64,000 nt of DNA from Paenalicyclobacillus mengziensis (GCF_017298635.1 NZ_CP071182.1:2418001-2482000), one strand, 5' to 3'. Numbered from the stretch's first letter, positions 9,186 to 17,495 are shown. Numbers and translations are program-made. Notes: generated by a model not told the origin, from the letters alone.

Positions 9186-9260
9186 GGGCGGTTAGCTCAG
9201 CGGGAGAGCACTCGCCTCACACGCGAGGGGTCGGCAGTTCGATCCTGCCACCGCCCACCA
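9186..9260 (+). tRNA. tRNA-Val (CAC)
   Basis: A 75-nt cloverleaf, acceptor GGGCGGT/ACCGCCC, anticodon stem CTCGC/GCGAG, loop CTCACAC gives CAC, encoded CCA. Confidence 0.96.
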
Positions 9261-9338
9261 TGCAGTGTTGTGCCGAGTTGTCTGTATGGCATTGCAAAAA
9301 GTGTTGTTTATAGCATGAGATGTTCTTGAGTTGTCTGT

Positions 9339-9414
9339 CGCGGGGTGGAGCAGTTGGCAGCTCGTCGGGCTCATAACCCGAAGGTCGCAGGTTCAAGTCC
9401 TGCCCCCGCAACCA
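9339..9414 (+). tRNA. Initiator tRNA-fMet (CAT)
   Basis: Anticodon CAT in loop CTCATAA, with three G-C pairs closing the anticodon stem (GGG/CCC) and a C1-A72 mismatch at the acceptor end. Both are hallmarks of the bacterial initiator tRNA. CCA is encoded. Confidence 0.95.
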
Positions 9415-9417
9415 AGT

Positions 9418-9494
9418 GGAGCTGTGGTGTAGAGGCCTAACATGCCTGCCTGTCACGCAGGAGACCGCGGGTTCGAATCCCGTCAGCTCCGCCA
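9418..9494 (+). tRNA. tRNA-Asp (GTC), second copy
   Basis: Base-for-base identical to the tRNA at 1472-1548; anticodon GTC, encoded CCA. Confidence 0.97.
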
Positions 9495-9530
9495 TTCTGT
9501 ACCTGAACCAACAGGTGCAAATTAAGATAT

Positions 9531-9607
9531 GGGCCTATAGCTCAGCTGGCTAGAGCGCACGACTGATAATCGTGAGGTCAGAGGTTCAAGTCCTCTTAGG
9601 CCCACCA
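9531..9607 (+). tRNA. tRNA-Ile (GAT), second copy
   Basis: Identical to the tRNA at 1676-1752; anticodon GAT, encoded CCA. The Asp-Ile spacer is 36 bp here and 127 bp in the first copy. Confidence 0.97.
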
Positions 9608-9648
9608 TCATTGCAAGCCAACCTGCCGAATATGGGAGGTTCGGATTG

Positions 9649-9681
9649 TTAAGAAAGCCCCCGTTTTGGGGGCTTTCTTAA
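9649..9681 (+). terminator. Terminator of the tRNA cluster
   Basis: A perfect 14-bp stem (TTAAGAAAGCCCCC with its complement) with a five-base loop. The stretch 9682-9946 holds no gene; it includes a doubled ATTTGGACTA and one AATAACG motif. Confidence 0.85.
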
Positions 9682-9946
9682 CGTTTCTCATGCATTTACA
9701 GTGTTACTTTGCTTTTTTGAGATAACAACTGGCGTATGAATGAAGAAAATCTCCCCTCATGGGCTGAACCCAGTCAACCCAGTGTGCGGACAAAATAACG
9801 CGCTGTCTATTTGGACTACTGCGATTTGGACTATACATAGATGCCTCATCGGGAACTACCGTGTGCTGGCCAAAGGCTTTACGATCGGTCCATAAACACC
9901 CGCACATCAGCTTTCTAGACTACTTGGTCGATTGGAGATGATGACC

Positions 9947-10387
9947 ATGATGAACTTGGACCATGATCGTATCCTTGATGATTTCCCTGAGCTGGGATAT
10001 CAATTGGCAAGCCAACTCGAAGACTGGCAGCATGACGGAATGCTGGGCAAAGTGGGGCAACTGCTGATACTTTTGGCCAACGCAACCGATGGCATGTCAA
10101 GCGATGAAGTAAGAGCCTTTACGGATAAGTGGACTCGTACACTGGAATTTGTGGATGAGTTGTTGTCCGTGCCTGAAATCCGAAAGCTGGGGGAAGTACT
10201 GAAACCAGCTACATCCTATCAACGTCTGTCCATGGAAACAGGAACGTCTATGGATGCCGGCAAGCAGGATACACATGACTTACTGGAAGTGATAGAACAG
10301 TTGCAGCAGCCTGAAGTACTCGCGGGGTTAGACCTCGTTATCGGTGTCGTTCGTGGGATTGGACGAGCAGCTTTAGCACAACGATAA
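9947..10387 (+). CDS. Second DUF1641-like small protein
   Basis: A soluble, helical protein of about 146 residues. Its last 40 residues (LLEVIEQLQQPEVL, then GVVRGIGRA) resemble the C-terminal segment of DUF1641 proteins such as the one at 7039-7554. There is no transmembrane segment. GGAG at 9934-9937 is nine bases before ATG 9947, preferred over TTG 9932. It stands alone between the tRNA terminator and the transporter. Function unknown; a link to a redox enzyme is only an analogy with the fdh locus. Confidence 0.65.
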   Translation: MMNLDHDRILDDFPELGYQLASQLEDWQHDGMLGKVGQLLILLANATDGMSSDEVRAFTDKWTRTLEFVDELLSVPEIRKLGEVLKPATSYQRLSMETGTSMDAGKQDTHDLLEVIEQLQQPEVLAGLDLVIGVVRGIGRAALAQR

Positions 10388-10538
10388 GCCATTATTCTAT
10401 CATGATGGATGTAGACCCCCCTTCCAACTAAGGTCGGATATACATGCTTCTACTCCTTCCATTAAAATATAACTATTCTGAGGAAATCATCGCGTTGAAT
10501 GAGGTTTCAGCGGACATGAGCGGAGGGGGGAGGACCAC

Positions 10539-11807
10539 CTGACGAAAAAAACTGTCTGGAGGAATCCTGACTTTGTCTGGCTCATCAGTGGGCAAACGGT
10601 TTCAGAGTTTGGATCCGCCATTACGAACTTTGCATTGCCGTGGTTGCTGCTGAAATTAACGGGATCGGCCATGCAAATGGGGTTTGCCTTTGCCGTCATC
10701 ATGGTCCCCTATCTATTGATTTCATTGCCTGCTGGTGTATATGCGGATAGATGGAACCGTAAAATCCTAATGATGATTGCAGATGCAGGACGCCTGTTGT
10801 TGATTTTGTCGATCCCGGTGGCGTCCACCTTGGGACATCTCGGACTGGTGCAAATCTACGGAGTGCTTGCTGGCATGGGTGCGCTGAACGCGGTATTTGA
10901 CTCTGCTTACGTCGCCTGTTTGCCGAATGTAGTTGGGCGTGAGGAACTGAGAGAGGCAAACGCAGGCCTTCAATCCGGTATCTCGGCAAGTCAAATCCTC
11001 GGACCTGCGCTCGCCGGCGTCATGGTAGGTTGGTTTGGAACAGCCAATACACTCTACATCGACAGCGCTTCGTTCGTGGTTTCGATTTTGTCGCTCTGGT
11101 TGATTCAACGGCCGTTTTCAGCTGCTGGTACTGGTGCGGACAAATCCCGCATGTTGCAGCAGATTGCGGAAGGTCTGCGGTTTGTCTGGGGTCATAGGTT
11201 AATTCGCTTAATCAGCCTGTTTACGATGACGCTAAACATCGCGGGCTCAGCAGCAGGTGCTGTCTTAATGTACCACATGCAAAGAGACCTCCATCTCTCC
11301 CCGCAACTGATTGGACTGGTCATGGCAGGTATGAGTGTAGGAACGGTCGCGGGCTCGATTGTGGCAGGGTTCGTGTCCCGCTTCTTAACGATGGGGAAAA
11401 TTATGGCCATTGCCCTAGGTGTCCAGGTCATCCCCATGTTTGTTTTCGCATTTGCACCCTGGACTGCTGCACTCGCTGCTGCGAACTTCCTGCTTGGGTT
11501 TACAGCTGTCAACTGGAACGTCCAGTCTGTGTCACTTCGGCAGGCTGTGATTCCAGATAGGCTGCTTGGACGGGCCAGCAGTGCCATTCGCATGGTGGTG
11601 TGGGGGTCGATGCCTATAGGGTCAGCGGCCGGTGGTTCCATTGGCCAATTTTTCGGGGCTCCAGTCGTACTTGCCGCTGGTGGCCTCATTCAGATTGCCG
11701 TGTTTGTATGGGGGTTTTTTACACCACTGTTTCAATCGACGGGGGCGGAGACACGAGACCCCTCAACCTCTTTCGTCGCTCCGGAAGGAACATCTGTTGA
11801 CGTCTGA
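10539..11807 (+). CDS. MFS transporter, probable CTG start
   Basis: A major facilitator superfamily permease with about 12 hydrophobic segments and the loop signature GVYADRWNRKIL after TM2, resembling drug/enterobactin-type exporters (MFS_3). The reading frame has no ATG, GTG or TTG between the upstream stop at 10500-10502 and a TTG at 10635 that would cut TM1. Translation from CTG 10539 gives TKKTVWRNPDFVWLISGQ and then TM1, the normal start of this family, and a strong AGGGGGGAGGA lies just before it. A nine-codon leader frame at 10516-10542 (MSGGGRTT) ends with TGA overlapping CTG. Length about 422 residues. Substrate unknown. Confidence 0.78.
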   Translation: MTKKTVWRNPDFVWLISGQTVSEFGSAITNFALPWLLLKLTGSAMQMGFAFAVIMVPYLLISLPAGVYADRWNRKILMMIADAGRLLLILSIPVASTLGHLGLVQIYGVLAGMGALNAVFDSAYVACLPNVVGREELREANAGLQSGISASQILGPALAGVMVGWFGTANTLYIDSASFVVSILSLWLIQRPFSAAGTGADKSRMLQQIAEGLRFVWGHRLIRLISLFTMTLNIAGSAAGAVLMYHMQRDLHLSPQLIGLVMAGMSVGTVAGSIVAGFVSRFLTMGKIMAIALGVQVIPMFVFAFAPWTAALAAANFLLGFTAVNWNVQSVSLRQAVIPDRLLGRASSAIRMVVWGSMPIGSAAGGSIGQFFGAPVVLAAGGLIQIAVFVWGFFTPLFQSTGAETRDPSTSFVAPEGTSVDV

Positions 11808-11916
11808 CTTTGATCATGCGAGTTGTCTTATGCACCGTTTCGGCCTCGGGACATTACAGGCAGGGTGATTTCAGAAAGTGATTGACTGATGTTGGTCAAC
11901 AACGGTAAGCTGACTA

Positions 11917-11959
11917 TAGATGAGCTGAGCAAGTAAGAGCCGAGTGAAGTGGAGCCGAG
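11917..11959 (+). promoter_or_regulatory. NAG-triplet array resembling a TRAP binding site
   Basis: TAG or GAG/AAG triplets begin at 11917, 11922, 11927, 11937, 11942, 11947, 11952 and 11957, an exact 5-base period with only the 11932 register out of phase (AAG at 11931). TRAP (MtrB) bound to tryptophan recognises up to 11 (G/U)AG triplets spaced by 2-3 bases. The array lies upstream of a terminator and trpG-trpE, the arrangement of the B. subtilis trp leader. Two triplets are AAG, which TRAP binds less well. TTGGTC-17-TATAGA at 11892-11920 could be the promoter but would start RNA within the array; TTGACT at 11882 is an alternative. Confidence 0.6.
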
Positions 11960-11991
11960 GAATCTGAACATGGGTAATCCACGTATGCTTG

Positions 11992-12015
11992 CCACAGCCT
12001 TGCTGTGGTTTTTTT
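11992..12015 (+). terminator. Attenuator terminator in the trp leader
   Basis: CCACAGC pairs with GCTGTGG across a three-base loop and seven T follow. Upstream, GCAAGTA (11929-11935) can pair with TATGCTTGC residues (11986-11992), and GTGGA with TCCAC, forming a competing nested hairpin that takes the first base of the terminator. Confidence 0.8.
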
Positions 12016-12037
12016 GGTGGATTCGATGTCCTCCCGC

Positions 12038-12057
12038 TTCAGCTCGAGTGAGCTGAG
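12038..12057 (+). promoter_or_regulatory. Hairpin covering the trpG ribosome binding site
   Basis: CAGCTC (12040-12045) pairs with GAGCTG (12050-12055), extended by two pairs, and overlaps the GAGAGG site (12055-12060) of trpG. Three more GAG triplets lie here (12046, 12050, 12055), so the same regulator might also act on translation. Confidence 0.45.
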
Positions 12058-12069
12058 AGGATGTGTGCC

Positions 12070-12711
12070 ATGCTTCTAGTTATTGACAACTTTGATTCGT
12101 TTACGTATAACCTGGTCCAATATTGCGGTGAGCTCGGTGCTTCGGTATGCGTGCGCCGCAACGACGTAGGCCTGACTTCGCTTCGGGAACTGCGGCCGGA
12201 CGCGGTGATTGTATCGCCTGGTCCATGCACACCAGACGATGCGGGTGTTTCTTTGGACGCGATTTCCTATTTCAGTGGACGAATTCCGGTTCTGGGTGTC
12301 TGCCTCGGACACCAATCGCTTGGCCAAGCTTTTGGCGCCAAAGTCACAAGAGCGCCGAATCTGATGCATGGAAAGACATCTCTGGTAACCCATGTTGACG
12401 ACCCCTTGTTTATGGACGTTCCCAATCCGTTTCAAGCCACGCGTTATCATTCGCTGATTGTAGAGCGGGCAAGCTTACCTGATGCTTTTGAGGTGACCGC
12501 TGAGTGTGACGGTGTCATCATGGCTTTGCGTCACAAGCCAACGGGAGCTGCCGGTGTACAATTCCATCCTGAGTCGATATTGACACCAGATGGTCAACTT
12601 ATCTTGAGAAACTTCCTGTGTGACATGCCAGGGGGAGAGGCACTTGGGCAGCCACGAATACAGGGAGAACTTGTTGATCTTCAGGTGGCGGGCATCGGGG
12701 AGGGAGTTTAA
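12070..12711 (+). CDS. trpG: Anthranilate/aminodeoxychorismate synthase glutamine amidotransferase
   Basis: Class I glutamine amidotransferase that supplies ammonia to TrpE for anthranilate synthesis; in Bacilli the same protein often also serves PabB. The catalytic Cys is residue 78 in [10 protein letters not shown], and the His/Glu pair lies in QFHPES. ATG 12070 is chosen over ATG 12061: the protein then begins [14 protein letters not shown] as in homologues and GAGAGG is nine bases upstream. trpE starts within the stop codon (TAATG), so the two are coupled. Controlled by the leader at 11917-12057. Confidence 0.92.
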   Translation: MLLVIDNFDSFTYNLVQYCGELGASVCVRRNDVGLTSLRELRPDAVIVSPGPCTPDDAGVSLDAISYFSGRIPVLGVCLGHQSLGQAFGAKVTRAPNLMHGKTSLVTHVDDPLFMDVPNPFQATRYHSLIVERASLPDAFEVTAECDGVIMALRHKPTGAAGVQFHPESILTPDGQLILRNFLCDMPGGEALGQPRIQGELVDLQVAGIGEGV

Positions 12712-14321
12712 TGACAAAATCTCAGGTGAGGGTAGACCACACTGCTGCGTCAGGCGCAAGGTCTGCGGCGTACAGGGATCCATATTACCTCTACCTGCAA
12801 ATGATTGCACAGTTAGGTGAGGGGCGGGCATTTTTGCTGGATGCAGCCGCAGAAGAAACGTCCAAATACCAAATGAGTCTTGTGGCGGCTGTACCTGTTC
12901 TCGAGGTCCAAGTGAAGGATGGCGTGACATCGCTGTTTGCGGTTGAGGGCCTCGATGCGTACTTGATTTCCAACTTGTCTGCATCGGGTATCGCCCGAGA
13001 GGTGTCAACTGAAGCGTCTTTGATCCCTGTGGGCATGGAATCGATGAAGGTGTCCGAGAGTGTGGTTTCCGACCATCCCATTTTTTACAGTGGGGTGGAT
13101 CCGATGTTGGTGCTCGAGCGCATTCGCCAGGCCATGCGCGAACTTTACGGTGAGACGGAGTTTCACGACGCGCCTTTCGCAGCAGGCTTTCTCGGATATA
13201 TCGGATATGACGCTGTTCACTACCTCGAGAAGTTGCCGAAAACGACCGTGGATGACCGAGGGCTGCCTGATATTCGACTGCAGGTCCATGCTGTGGTTGT
13301 GCAGTTGGTGCATTCGGATGTTTCGATATATAACGGTATCTCCGGGCTGTCGTCCGTTGTTAGTGAGCAGGTACAGAGAAGGTTGGAGGAACAGGTGTCG
13401 TCCGTTCAGCGGCTGTTTGACGCGCCGAGTCCACTTAACCAACCGAAGATTCTTGCTGAAGCGAGATCAGCGGAGAGAGGTTCCTTCAGTGCGGCATTTG
13501 CTACAGACGATGTCTCTCAGACAGACTTTGAACAAAACGTAAGCCGTGCGCGGGAGTACATTGCCGCTGGCGATATCTTTCAAGTTGTGCTCTCAAAGCG
13601 TGTGAGGGCACAAAAGCAGCGCCATGCTTATGTCATTTACGACGAGTTAAGGAAGCTGAATCCGTCACCTTACATGTTCATCGCTGAATATCCAGACATG
13701 AGAGTGTTTGGTGCAAGCCCTGAAGTGCAGTTCCGGTCGGTCGGTGGGGTTGCGGAGATGAAGCCGATTGCAGGGACTTCGAAGGGCCGGGGAAAAACGC
13801 CGAGTGAGGACGCGGCACTCGCGGATGCACTTTACCGCAACGAAAAGGAGCGTGCGGAACATGTCATGCTTGTGGACCTGTGCCGGAACGACCTTGGTCG
13901 AGTTTGCAAGATCGGGACTGTGCACGTTAAAGACCTGATGCACGTTGAAGCCTACTCGCATCTTTTTCACCTGGTTTCAGAGGTAACCGGACAACTGCGA
14001 GAAGATGTCAGTGTCTTCCACGCACTGCTGGCGACGTTTCCAGCAGGGACTTTGTCCGGTGCGCCAAAAATTCGGGCGATGGAAATCATCGACGAATTGG
14101 AATCTCTCCGGCGAGGTCCATACGGAGGCATGATTGGCATGATTGACTTTAACGCGAACGCCAACACTGCCATTGTGATTCGTACCCTTGTGGAGACAGG
14201 AGAGGCGTATTACGTTCAAGTGGGAGCAGGGATTGTCGCTGACAGTGATCCGACACAAGAGTGGCTCGAGTGCGGGCATAAGGCGGGAGCAGTACTGACG
14301 GTGCTCGGACTTCAGAAGTGA
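12711..14321 (+). CDS. trpE: Anthranilate synthase component I
   Basis: Converts chorismate plus ammonia to anthranilate, the first step of tryptophan synthesis. The C-terminal chorismate-binding domain has KPIAGTSKGRGKTP, EHVMLVDLCRNDLGRV and LSGAPKIRAMEII. The PIAGT form (Ala) marks TrpE; aminodeoxychorismate synthase PabB usually has PIKGT. The 536 residues are slightly longer than usual because of the N-terminal region, which carries the tryptophan feedback domain. No trpDCFBA genes follow: after trpE come a tRNA and a terminator, so the rest of the pathway is elsewhere. Confidence 0.9.
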   Translation: MTKSQVRVDHTAASGARSAAYRDPYYLYLQMIAQLGEGRAFLLDAAAEETSKYQMSLVAAVPVLEVQVKDGVTSLFAVEGLDAYLISNLSASGIAREVSTEASLIPVGMESMKVSESVVSDHPIFYSGVDPMLVLERIRQAMRELYGETEFHDAPFAAGFLGYIGYDAVHYLEKLPKTTVDDRGLPDIRLQVHAVVVQLVHSDVSIYNGISGLSSVVSEQVQRRLEEQVSSVQRLFDAPSPLNQPKILAEARSAERGSFSAAFATDDVSQTDFEQNVSRAREYIAAGDIFQVVLSKRVRAQKQRHAYVIYDELRKLNPSPYMFIAEYPDMRVFGASPEVQFRSVGGVAEMKPIAGTSKGRGKTPSEDAALADALYRNEKERAEHVMLVDLCRNDLGRVCKIGTVHVKDLMHVEAYSHLFHLVSEVTGQLREDVSVFHALLATFPAGTLSGAPKIRAMEIIDELESLRRGPYGGMIGMIDFNANANTAIVIRTLVETGEAYYVQVGAGIVADSDPTQEWLECGHKAGAVLTVLGLQK

Positions 14322-14382
14322 TGCGACAGATGAGAGACTTGTCACCATGAATTCTTGTGTGGTATATTGATATGCGTCCCTT

Positions 14383-14457
14383 GCGCCTATAGCTCAGAGG
14401 ATAGAGCACCGGTCTCCGGAACCGGGTGCGGGGGTTCGAGTCCCTCTAGGCGCACCA
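14383..14457 (+). tRNA. tRNA-Arg (CCG)
   Basis: A 75-nt cloverleaf, acceptor GCGCCTA/TAGGCGC, anticodon stem CCGGT/ACCGG, loop CTCCGGA gives CCG, encoded CCA. Confidence 0.96.
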
Positions 14458-14493
14458 CACAGAACATCAGAAGTCCGAAAAATTCTTATGCAG

Positions 14494-14537
14494 CAAGGGT
14501 TCTCACCAGTTTTTGGTGGGAGCCCTTGTTCGTTTTT
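14494..14537 (+). terminator. Terminator after tRNA-Arg
   Basis: A 15-bp stem from CAAGGGTTCTCACCA and its near-complement, followed by TTCGTTTTT. The region 14538-14688 contains no other feature. Confidence 0.88.
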
Positions 14538-14688
14538 CGACATTTTAACGTCCCTGACGGTGAATTGGTATGGAACACATGCACCACGAAGTGTGCTCTG
14601 CCGACAACCAACAGTAGTGTCATACATACTCTGAATCCACGAGGCTTTTGTCGAACGTAGCAGAAGAAAAGGAAGTGGGGAGAAGAGT

Positions 14689-14955
14689 ATGGAGTCACAG
14701 GCTTTGAAAGTATTTCGAAGGAAAATGGTCAATCCACTGCATTGGAAAAAGGCAAACCGAATCATCCTCAGGTATTCTGAAGCTGACCTGCAAAATCTTG
14801 AACGAACCAAACACCTCGTTTCGGCCTTAGCAGCGGAACTGGATGTGACCCTCACAGTTGCTGAGAAGACGCAGGCAGCAAAGTGGCTTGTTGCGCAACG
14901 GATGAACCCCCAGAGTTACAAAGACCGGTTTTCGGTGTGGAAAAAAGTAAAGTAA
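14689..14955 (+). CDS. Small conserved-type hypothetical protein (88 aa)
   Basis: An 88-residue basic, helical protein without signal peptide or membrane segment. GGGGAG lies eight bases before ATG 14689, and composition is normal for a real gene. Residues 30-75 (SEADLQNLERTKHLVSAL and onward) faintly recall SpoVIF-type sporulation proteins, but not enough for a name. It stands between a tRNA terminator and a convergent gene. I do not recognise the family. Confidence 0.6.
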   Translation: MESQALKVFRRKMVNPLHWKKANRIILRYSEADLQNLERTKHLVSALAAELDVTLTVAEKTQAAKWLVAQRMNPQSYKDRFSVWKKVK

Positions 14956-15028
14956 GTCGAGCCCGCGGCCAACTCTCGTTCTTTATCGACCAAGAGGGTC
15001 ATGCTTGTCATGCCATACGCGGACGCAA

Positions 15029-15051
15029 AGGCCACCTTGTTAAAGTGGCCT
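15029..15051 (-). terminator. Hairpin between convergent genes
   Basis: AGGCCAC (15029-15035) pairs with GTGGCCT (15045-15051) just past the stop of the minus-strand gene. The T-run is weak. Confidence 0.45.
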
Positions 15052-15072
15052 GGCCGACTTGAGGTGTACCAC

Positions 15073-15813
15073 TTAAAACCATTTACCTTGGGGTGGACGT
15101 GCGAATGGTCGTCTTTGCACCGGGGGAAACATCCCTGCACGTGGATTCAAGCGAGCGTGTTGTGGTGGCAAACCCATCATTCGTGACTGGGGGTGTTGAG
15201 CAAAAGCCCTCTGGGGGACAGCGCCTCGTGGGGACGGACCACGTCTTTGCATGGGTAAGCCCCATTCATCGACGAATTGTGCGGGACGACGCACTCCCTG
15301 CTGAACGCCTGCCACGGGATGGTTCCCGCCCCGGAACTGTCCGTGAATGTTCAGAGGTGAGCCCCCTTGTTGAGGGACTATCCGCTGAGGCTGCGGCAAT
15401 AGGGGATGTTGCATCCTACCCTGCTGTCGCTGCGCTTGTGGCATCAGCGGCCTTCCTGGTGGTTGAGCTTGAAATCCGGAACTGTGGCTCCCACCACCGG
15501 CAGGGGGTTGCTTTGCTGCTGCGAAATTTTTCCTTCGAAAGATGGAACGCCATCGTTTCTTTGCTGCAGGCTTTTTGTCAATTGGAGCCGTGTTGCCGTC
15601 ACCTTTTAACAGTCCATCACCATCGGAGTTACTTTGGTCGGGATGCGGGTTTACATTTACAAAGGGAGCCATGCCTTCCGGAGTACCCCATGGATGATGA
15701 TTTTGAACCGGCTCATTTTGTTCAACCGGGGAAGAAGTTTGTGACGATGTATCCTGAGCATCCTGAGTACCCTGATTGTCTTGCAAAAACTGCTTCAGTG
15801 CGTCGATAAACAT
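15073..15813 (-). CDS. Low-complexity Pro/Gln/Arg-rich protein, possible spore coat component
   Basis: A 246-residue protein with a short helical start (MFIDALKQFLQDNQG), an acidic and Asn/Asp-rich part, then a strongly basic Pro/Gln/Arg/Gly region ending in GKWF. Such disordered, basic tails occur in spore coat and other sporulation proteins of Bacillales; assignment here is by composition only. GGGAGGG lies ten bases before the ATG, which favours this strand over the equally long frame on the other strand. No enzyme motifs are present. Confidence 0.65.
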   Translation of the reverse strand: MFIDALKQFLQDNQGTQDAQDTSSQTSSPVEQNEPVQNHHPWGTPEGMAPFVNVNPHPDQSNSDGDGLLKGDGNTAPIDKKPAAKKRWRSIFRRKNFAAAKQPPAGGGSHSSGFQAQPPGRPLMPQAQRQQGRMQHPLLPQPQRIVPQQGGSPLNIHGQFRGGNHPVAGVQQGVRRPAQFVDEWGLPMQRRGPSPRGAVPQRAFAQHPQSRMMGLPPQHARLNPRAGMFPPVQRRPFARPPQGKWF

Positions 15814-16068
15814 GATGATAGTCCCTCCCTAGGATAGCCCCTCCTTCATTTCCATAGTCAATGTGACACCATCCTCCGTGGTGACGTACAAACACCCGTG
15901 CCCAACTTAAACCCATGTTTTTGTTTCGACTTAGGCGTGTGCATCTGACTAGACAAATATAGTCCGATTAAACACTAATAATTAGTCCTGTGCTACATTT
16001 TGTAAAGCCGTCTTCCTCGATATACTGACTTCATAAAGGCAAAGAGGCGAGTTCGGGAGGCGAAGGCA

Positions 16069-16275
16069 ATGCGTCGCCAGGTAAACATTTACGTAATTAC
16101 AATGGCCATTCTTGGCGGATTGTTAGCCACAAGCTTGGTATTGAAGGTTGATGCCAGCGAGACCGCACATGCGGTTACACCGGCTGCGTCAGCACCTCAC
16201 CAACAGGAGCAAAGTGACATTTCGACGCATCACGACTTCTACGTCCCGGCGGGTGCTTCCGCAAATAAACTGTGA
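16069..16275 (+). CDS. Small exported or membrane-anchored protein (68 aa)
   Basis: Positively charged start (MRRQVN), one hydrophobic segment at about 8-25, then a polar tail rich in Ala, His and Ser. This fits a signal peptide or a single membrane anchor with an outside tail. GGGAGG is eight bases before the ATG. The 255 bp upstream contain a near-palindrome (ACTAAT/ATTAGT, 15974-15986) and no gene. Family not recognised. Confidence 0.6.
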   Translation: MRRQVNIYVITMAILGGLLATSLVLKVDASETAHAVTPAASAPHQQEQSDISTHHDFYVPAGASANKL

Positions 16276-16652
16276 TACGAACGTGAAATAAACAGCAATG
16301 AGGCCCCGCCTGTTGGCAAAGGTGTCGAGCGAATGGACAATCTCAAAGTAAATAAATAGTTTTTGTTGCGCCCATCATGAAAGACTCCCCTTGAGTTATG
16401 TGTTAAGTCCACATCCCGTGTCACTATCCTACTTGGGCTTGGTTTTTGTTCTGATGCCACTGAATACCACCATTTGCATTTCCATTTGCGTACCTCTTGA
16501 TGATTTCGTACGTTCGTACAGTTATGGTATAAGTGACACGGTCCATTGGGACGATGGGTACAATACGGTCTCAATAGACGATGAGGTATAGAAGGCAGGT
16601 ATAGGATGCAGATATAGCAGATATAGCAGATATAGAAGGAAGGAAAATGACC
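16276..16652 (+). other. Intergenic region with a 9-bp tandem repeat
   Basis: No convincing gene. Three copies of AGATATAGC (the last ending A) lie at 16610-16636, directly before the ribosome binding site of the next gene. CGTACGTTCGTAC at 16508-16520 is partly self-complementary but does not match a LexA box. Confidence 0.5.
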
Positions 16653-17330
16653 ATGTGTGGCCGATTTAGTCTCGCTTATGAGGACTGGGGAGAGATGCTC
16701 AATTACTGGGGTGTCGTCAACACGGACTTTGCGCAAGGTCCCCGTTATAATGTTGCTCCTGGTCAAGACATTTCCGCTGTCATCGATTCACCTTCGGGCC
16801 ACCGGATTGGACGGCTCCGATGGGGATTGGTTCCAAGCTTTGCAGTGAACAGCAAGCCTGCCATCCAGTCTATCAACGCGCGGCTTGAAACTGTGCTTCA
16901 GAAGCCAATGTTCAAACGGCTGGTGGCACGCCGACGCTGTGTCATTCCTGCGGATGGTTTCTTTGAGTGGAAACGAAGTGGTGCAAACAAACAGCCCTAC
17001 CGGATTGTCATCGATGAACGTCCTTTCTTTGGATTTGCCGGACTATACGATACCTGGACGAGACCTGATGGAACACGGGTGAGTACATGTCTCATTCTAA
17101 CGACAAAAGCAAATGAGATGATGGCCGAGATTCACGACCGCATGCCCCTCATTCTGACCGAAGAAGCTGAAAAAATCTGGTTAGACAGTGGAATTTCCGA
17201 CGGGGAGTTTGTGTGCTCCTCGCTTGACCCATACCCTGCAAGGCACATGCGTGCGTACCCTGTTTCGTCACTTGTCGGGAACGTACGGAATGATTCCAAA
17301 GCCTGCATCGAGCCGCTTCAAGTATTTTAA
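16653..17330 (+). CDS. SOS response-associated peptidase family protein (HMCES/YedK-like)
   Basis: A single-domain SRAP protein that forms a thiazolidine crosslink with abasic sites in single-stranded DNA, protecting them during replication. The family's catalytic Cys must be residue 2 after removal of Met; this holds only for ATG 16653 (MCGRFS), so that start is chosen over ATG 16647, and GGAAGGA lies at good distance. Other conserved residues are visible: Asn in SINARLET, Glu in DGFFEWK and His in IHDRMP. 225 residues, normal for the family. It is a single gene, ended by a long hairpin. Confidence 0.92.
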   Translation: MCGRFSLAYEDWGEMLNYWGVVNTDFAQGPRYNVAPGQDISAVIDSPSGHRIGRLRWGLVPSFAVNSKPAIQSINARLETVLQKPMFKRLVARRRCVIPADGFFEWKRSGANKQPYRIVIDERPFFGFAGLYDTWTRPDGTRVSTCLILTTKANEMMAEIHDRMPLILTEEAEKIWLDSGISDGEFVCSSLDPYPARHMRAYPVSSLVGNVRNDSKACIEPLQVF

Positions 17331-17351
17331 ATCAGCCGGCTGTCCGCTCTG

Positions 17352-17411
17352 GTCCTCTAAACACAGTAAAGCCTCCGTTTTCGAACGGGGGCTTTACTGT
17401 GTTTAGAGGAC
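17352..17411 (+). terminator. Exceptionally long (28-bp) hairpin
   Basis: Arms 17352-17379 and 17384-17411 are complementary over 28 bp with one G-U pair and a TTCG loop. No T-run follows on either side beyond CTTTAG. It probably terminates the upstream gene; its length is far beyond need. Confidence 0.75.
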
Positions 17412-17481
17412 TTTAGTAGCATCACAGACCGTCACATAACATGTTCATTCTGCGTGATTCGACAAATTTCTTGTGAAATCA

Positions 17482-17495
17482 TGGACGTTCGTCCA
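17482..17495. promoter_or_regulatory. Inverted repeat upstream of the tandem secreted-domain genes
   Basis: TGGACG-TT-CGTCCA lies 92 bp before the GTG start at 17587. It could be an operator; no regulator is recognised. Confidence 0.3.

Noticed and set aside
11868..12060. T-box leader before trpG
   Set aside because: No AGGGTGGNACCGCG T-box sequence; the NAG triplets and terminator fit TRAP better.
15093..15809. Plus-strand 238-codon frame
   Set aside because: No good ribosome site, and it mirrors a minus-strand gene that has one; composition fits an antisense shadow.
15974..15986. ACTAAT/ATTAGT near-palindrome as an operator
   Set aside because: Short and AT-rich; expected by chance in this intergenic region and not near a clear promoter.
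16500..16525. LexA box upstream of the SRAP/HMCES gene
   Set aside because: CGTACGTTCGTAC does not fit CGAACN4GTTCG; only part of the half-site is present.
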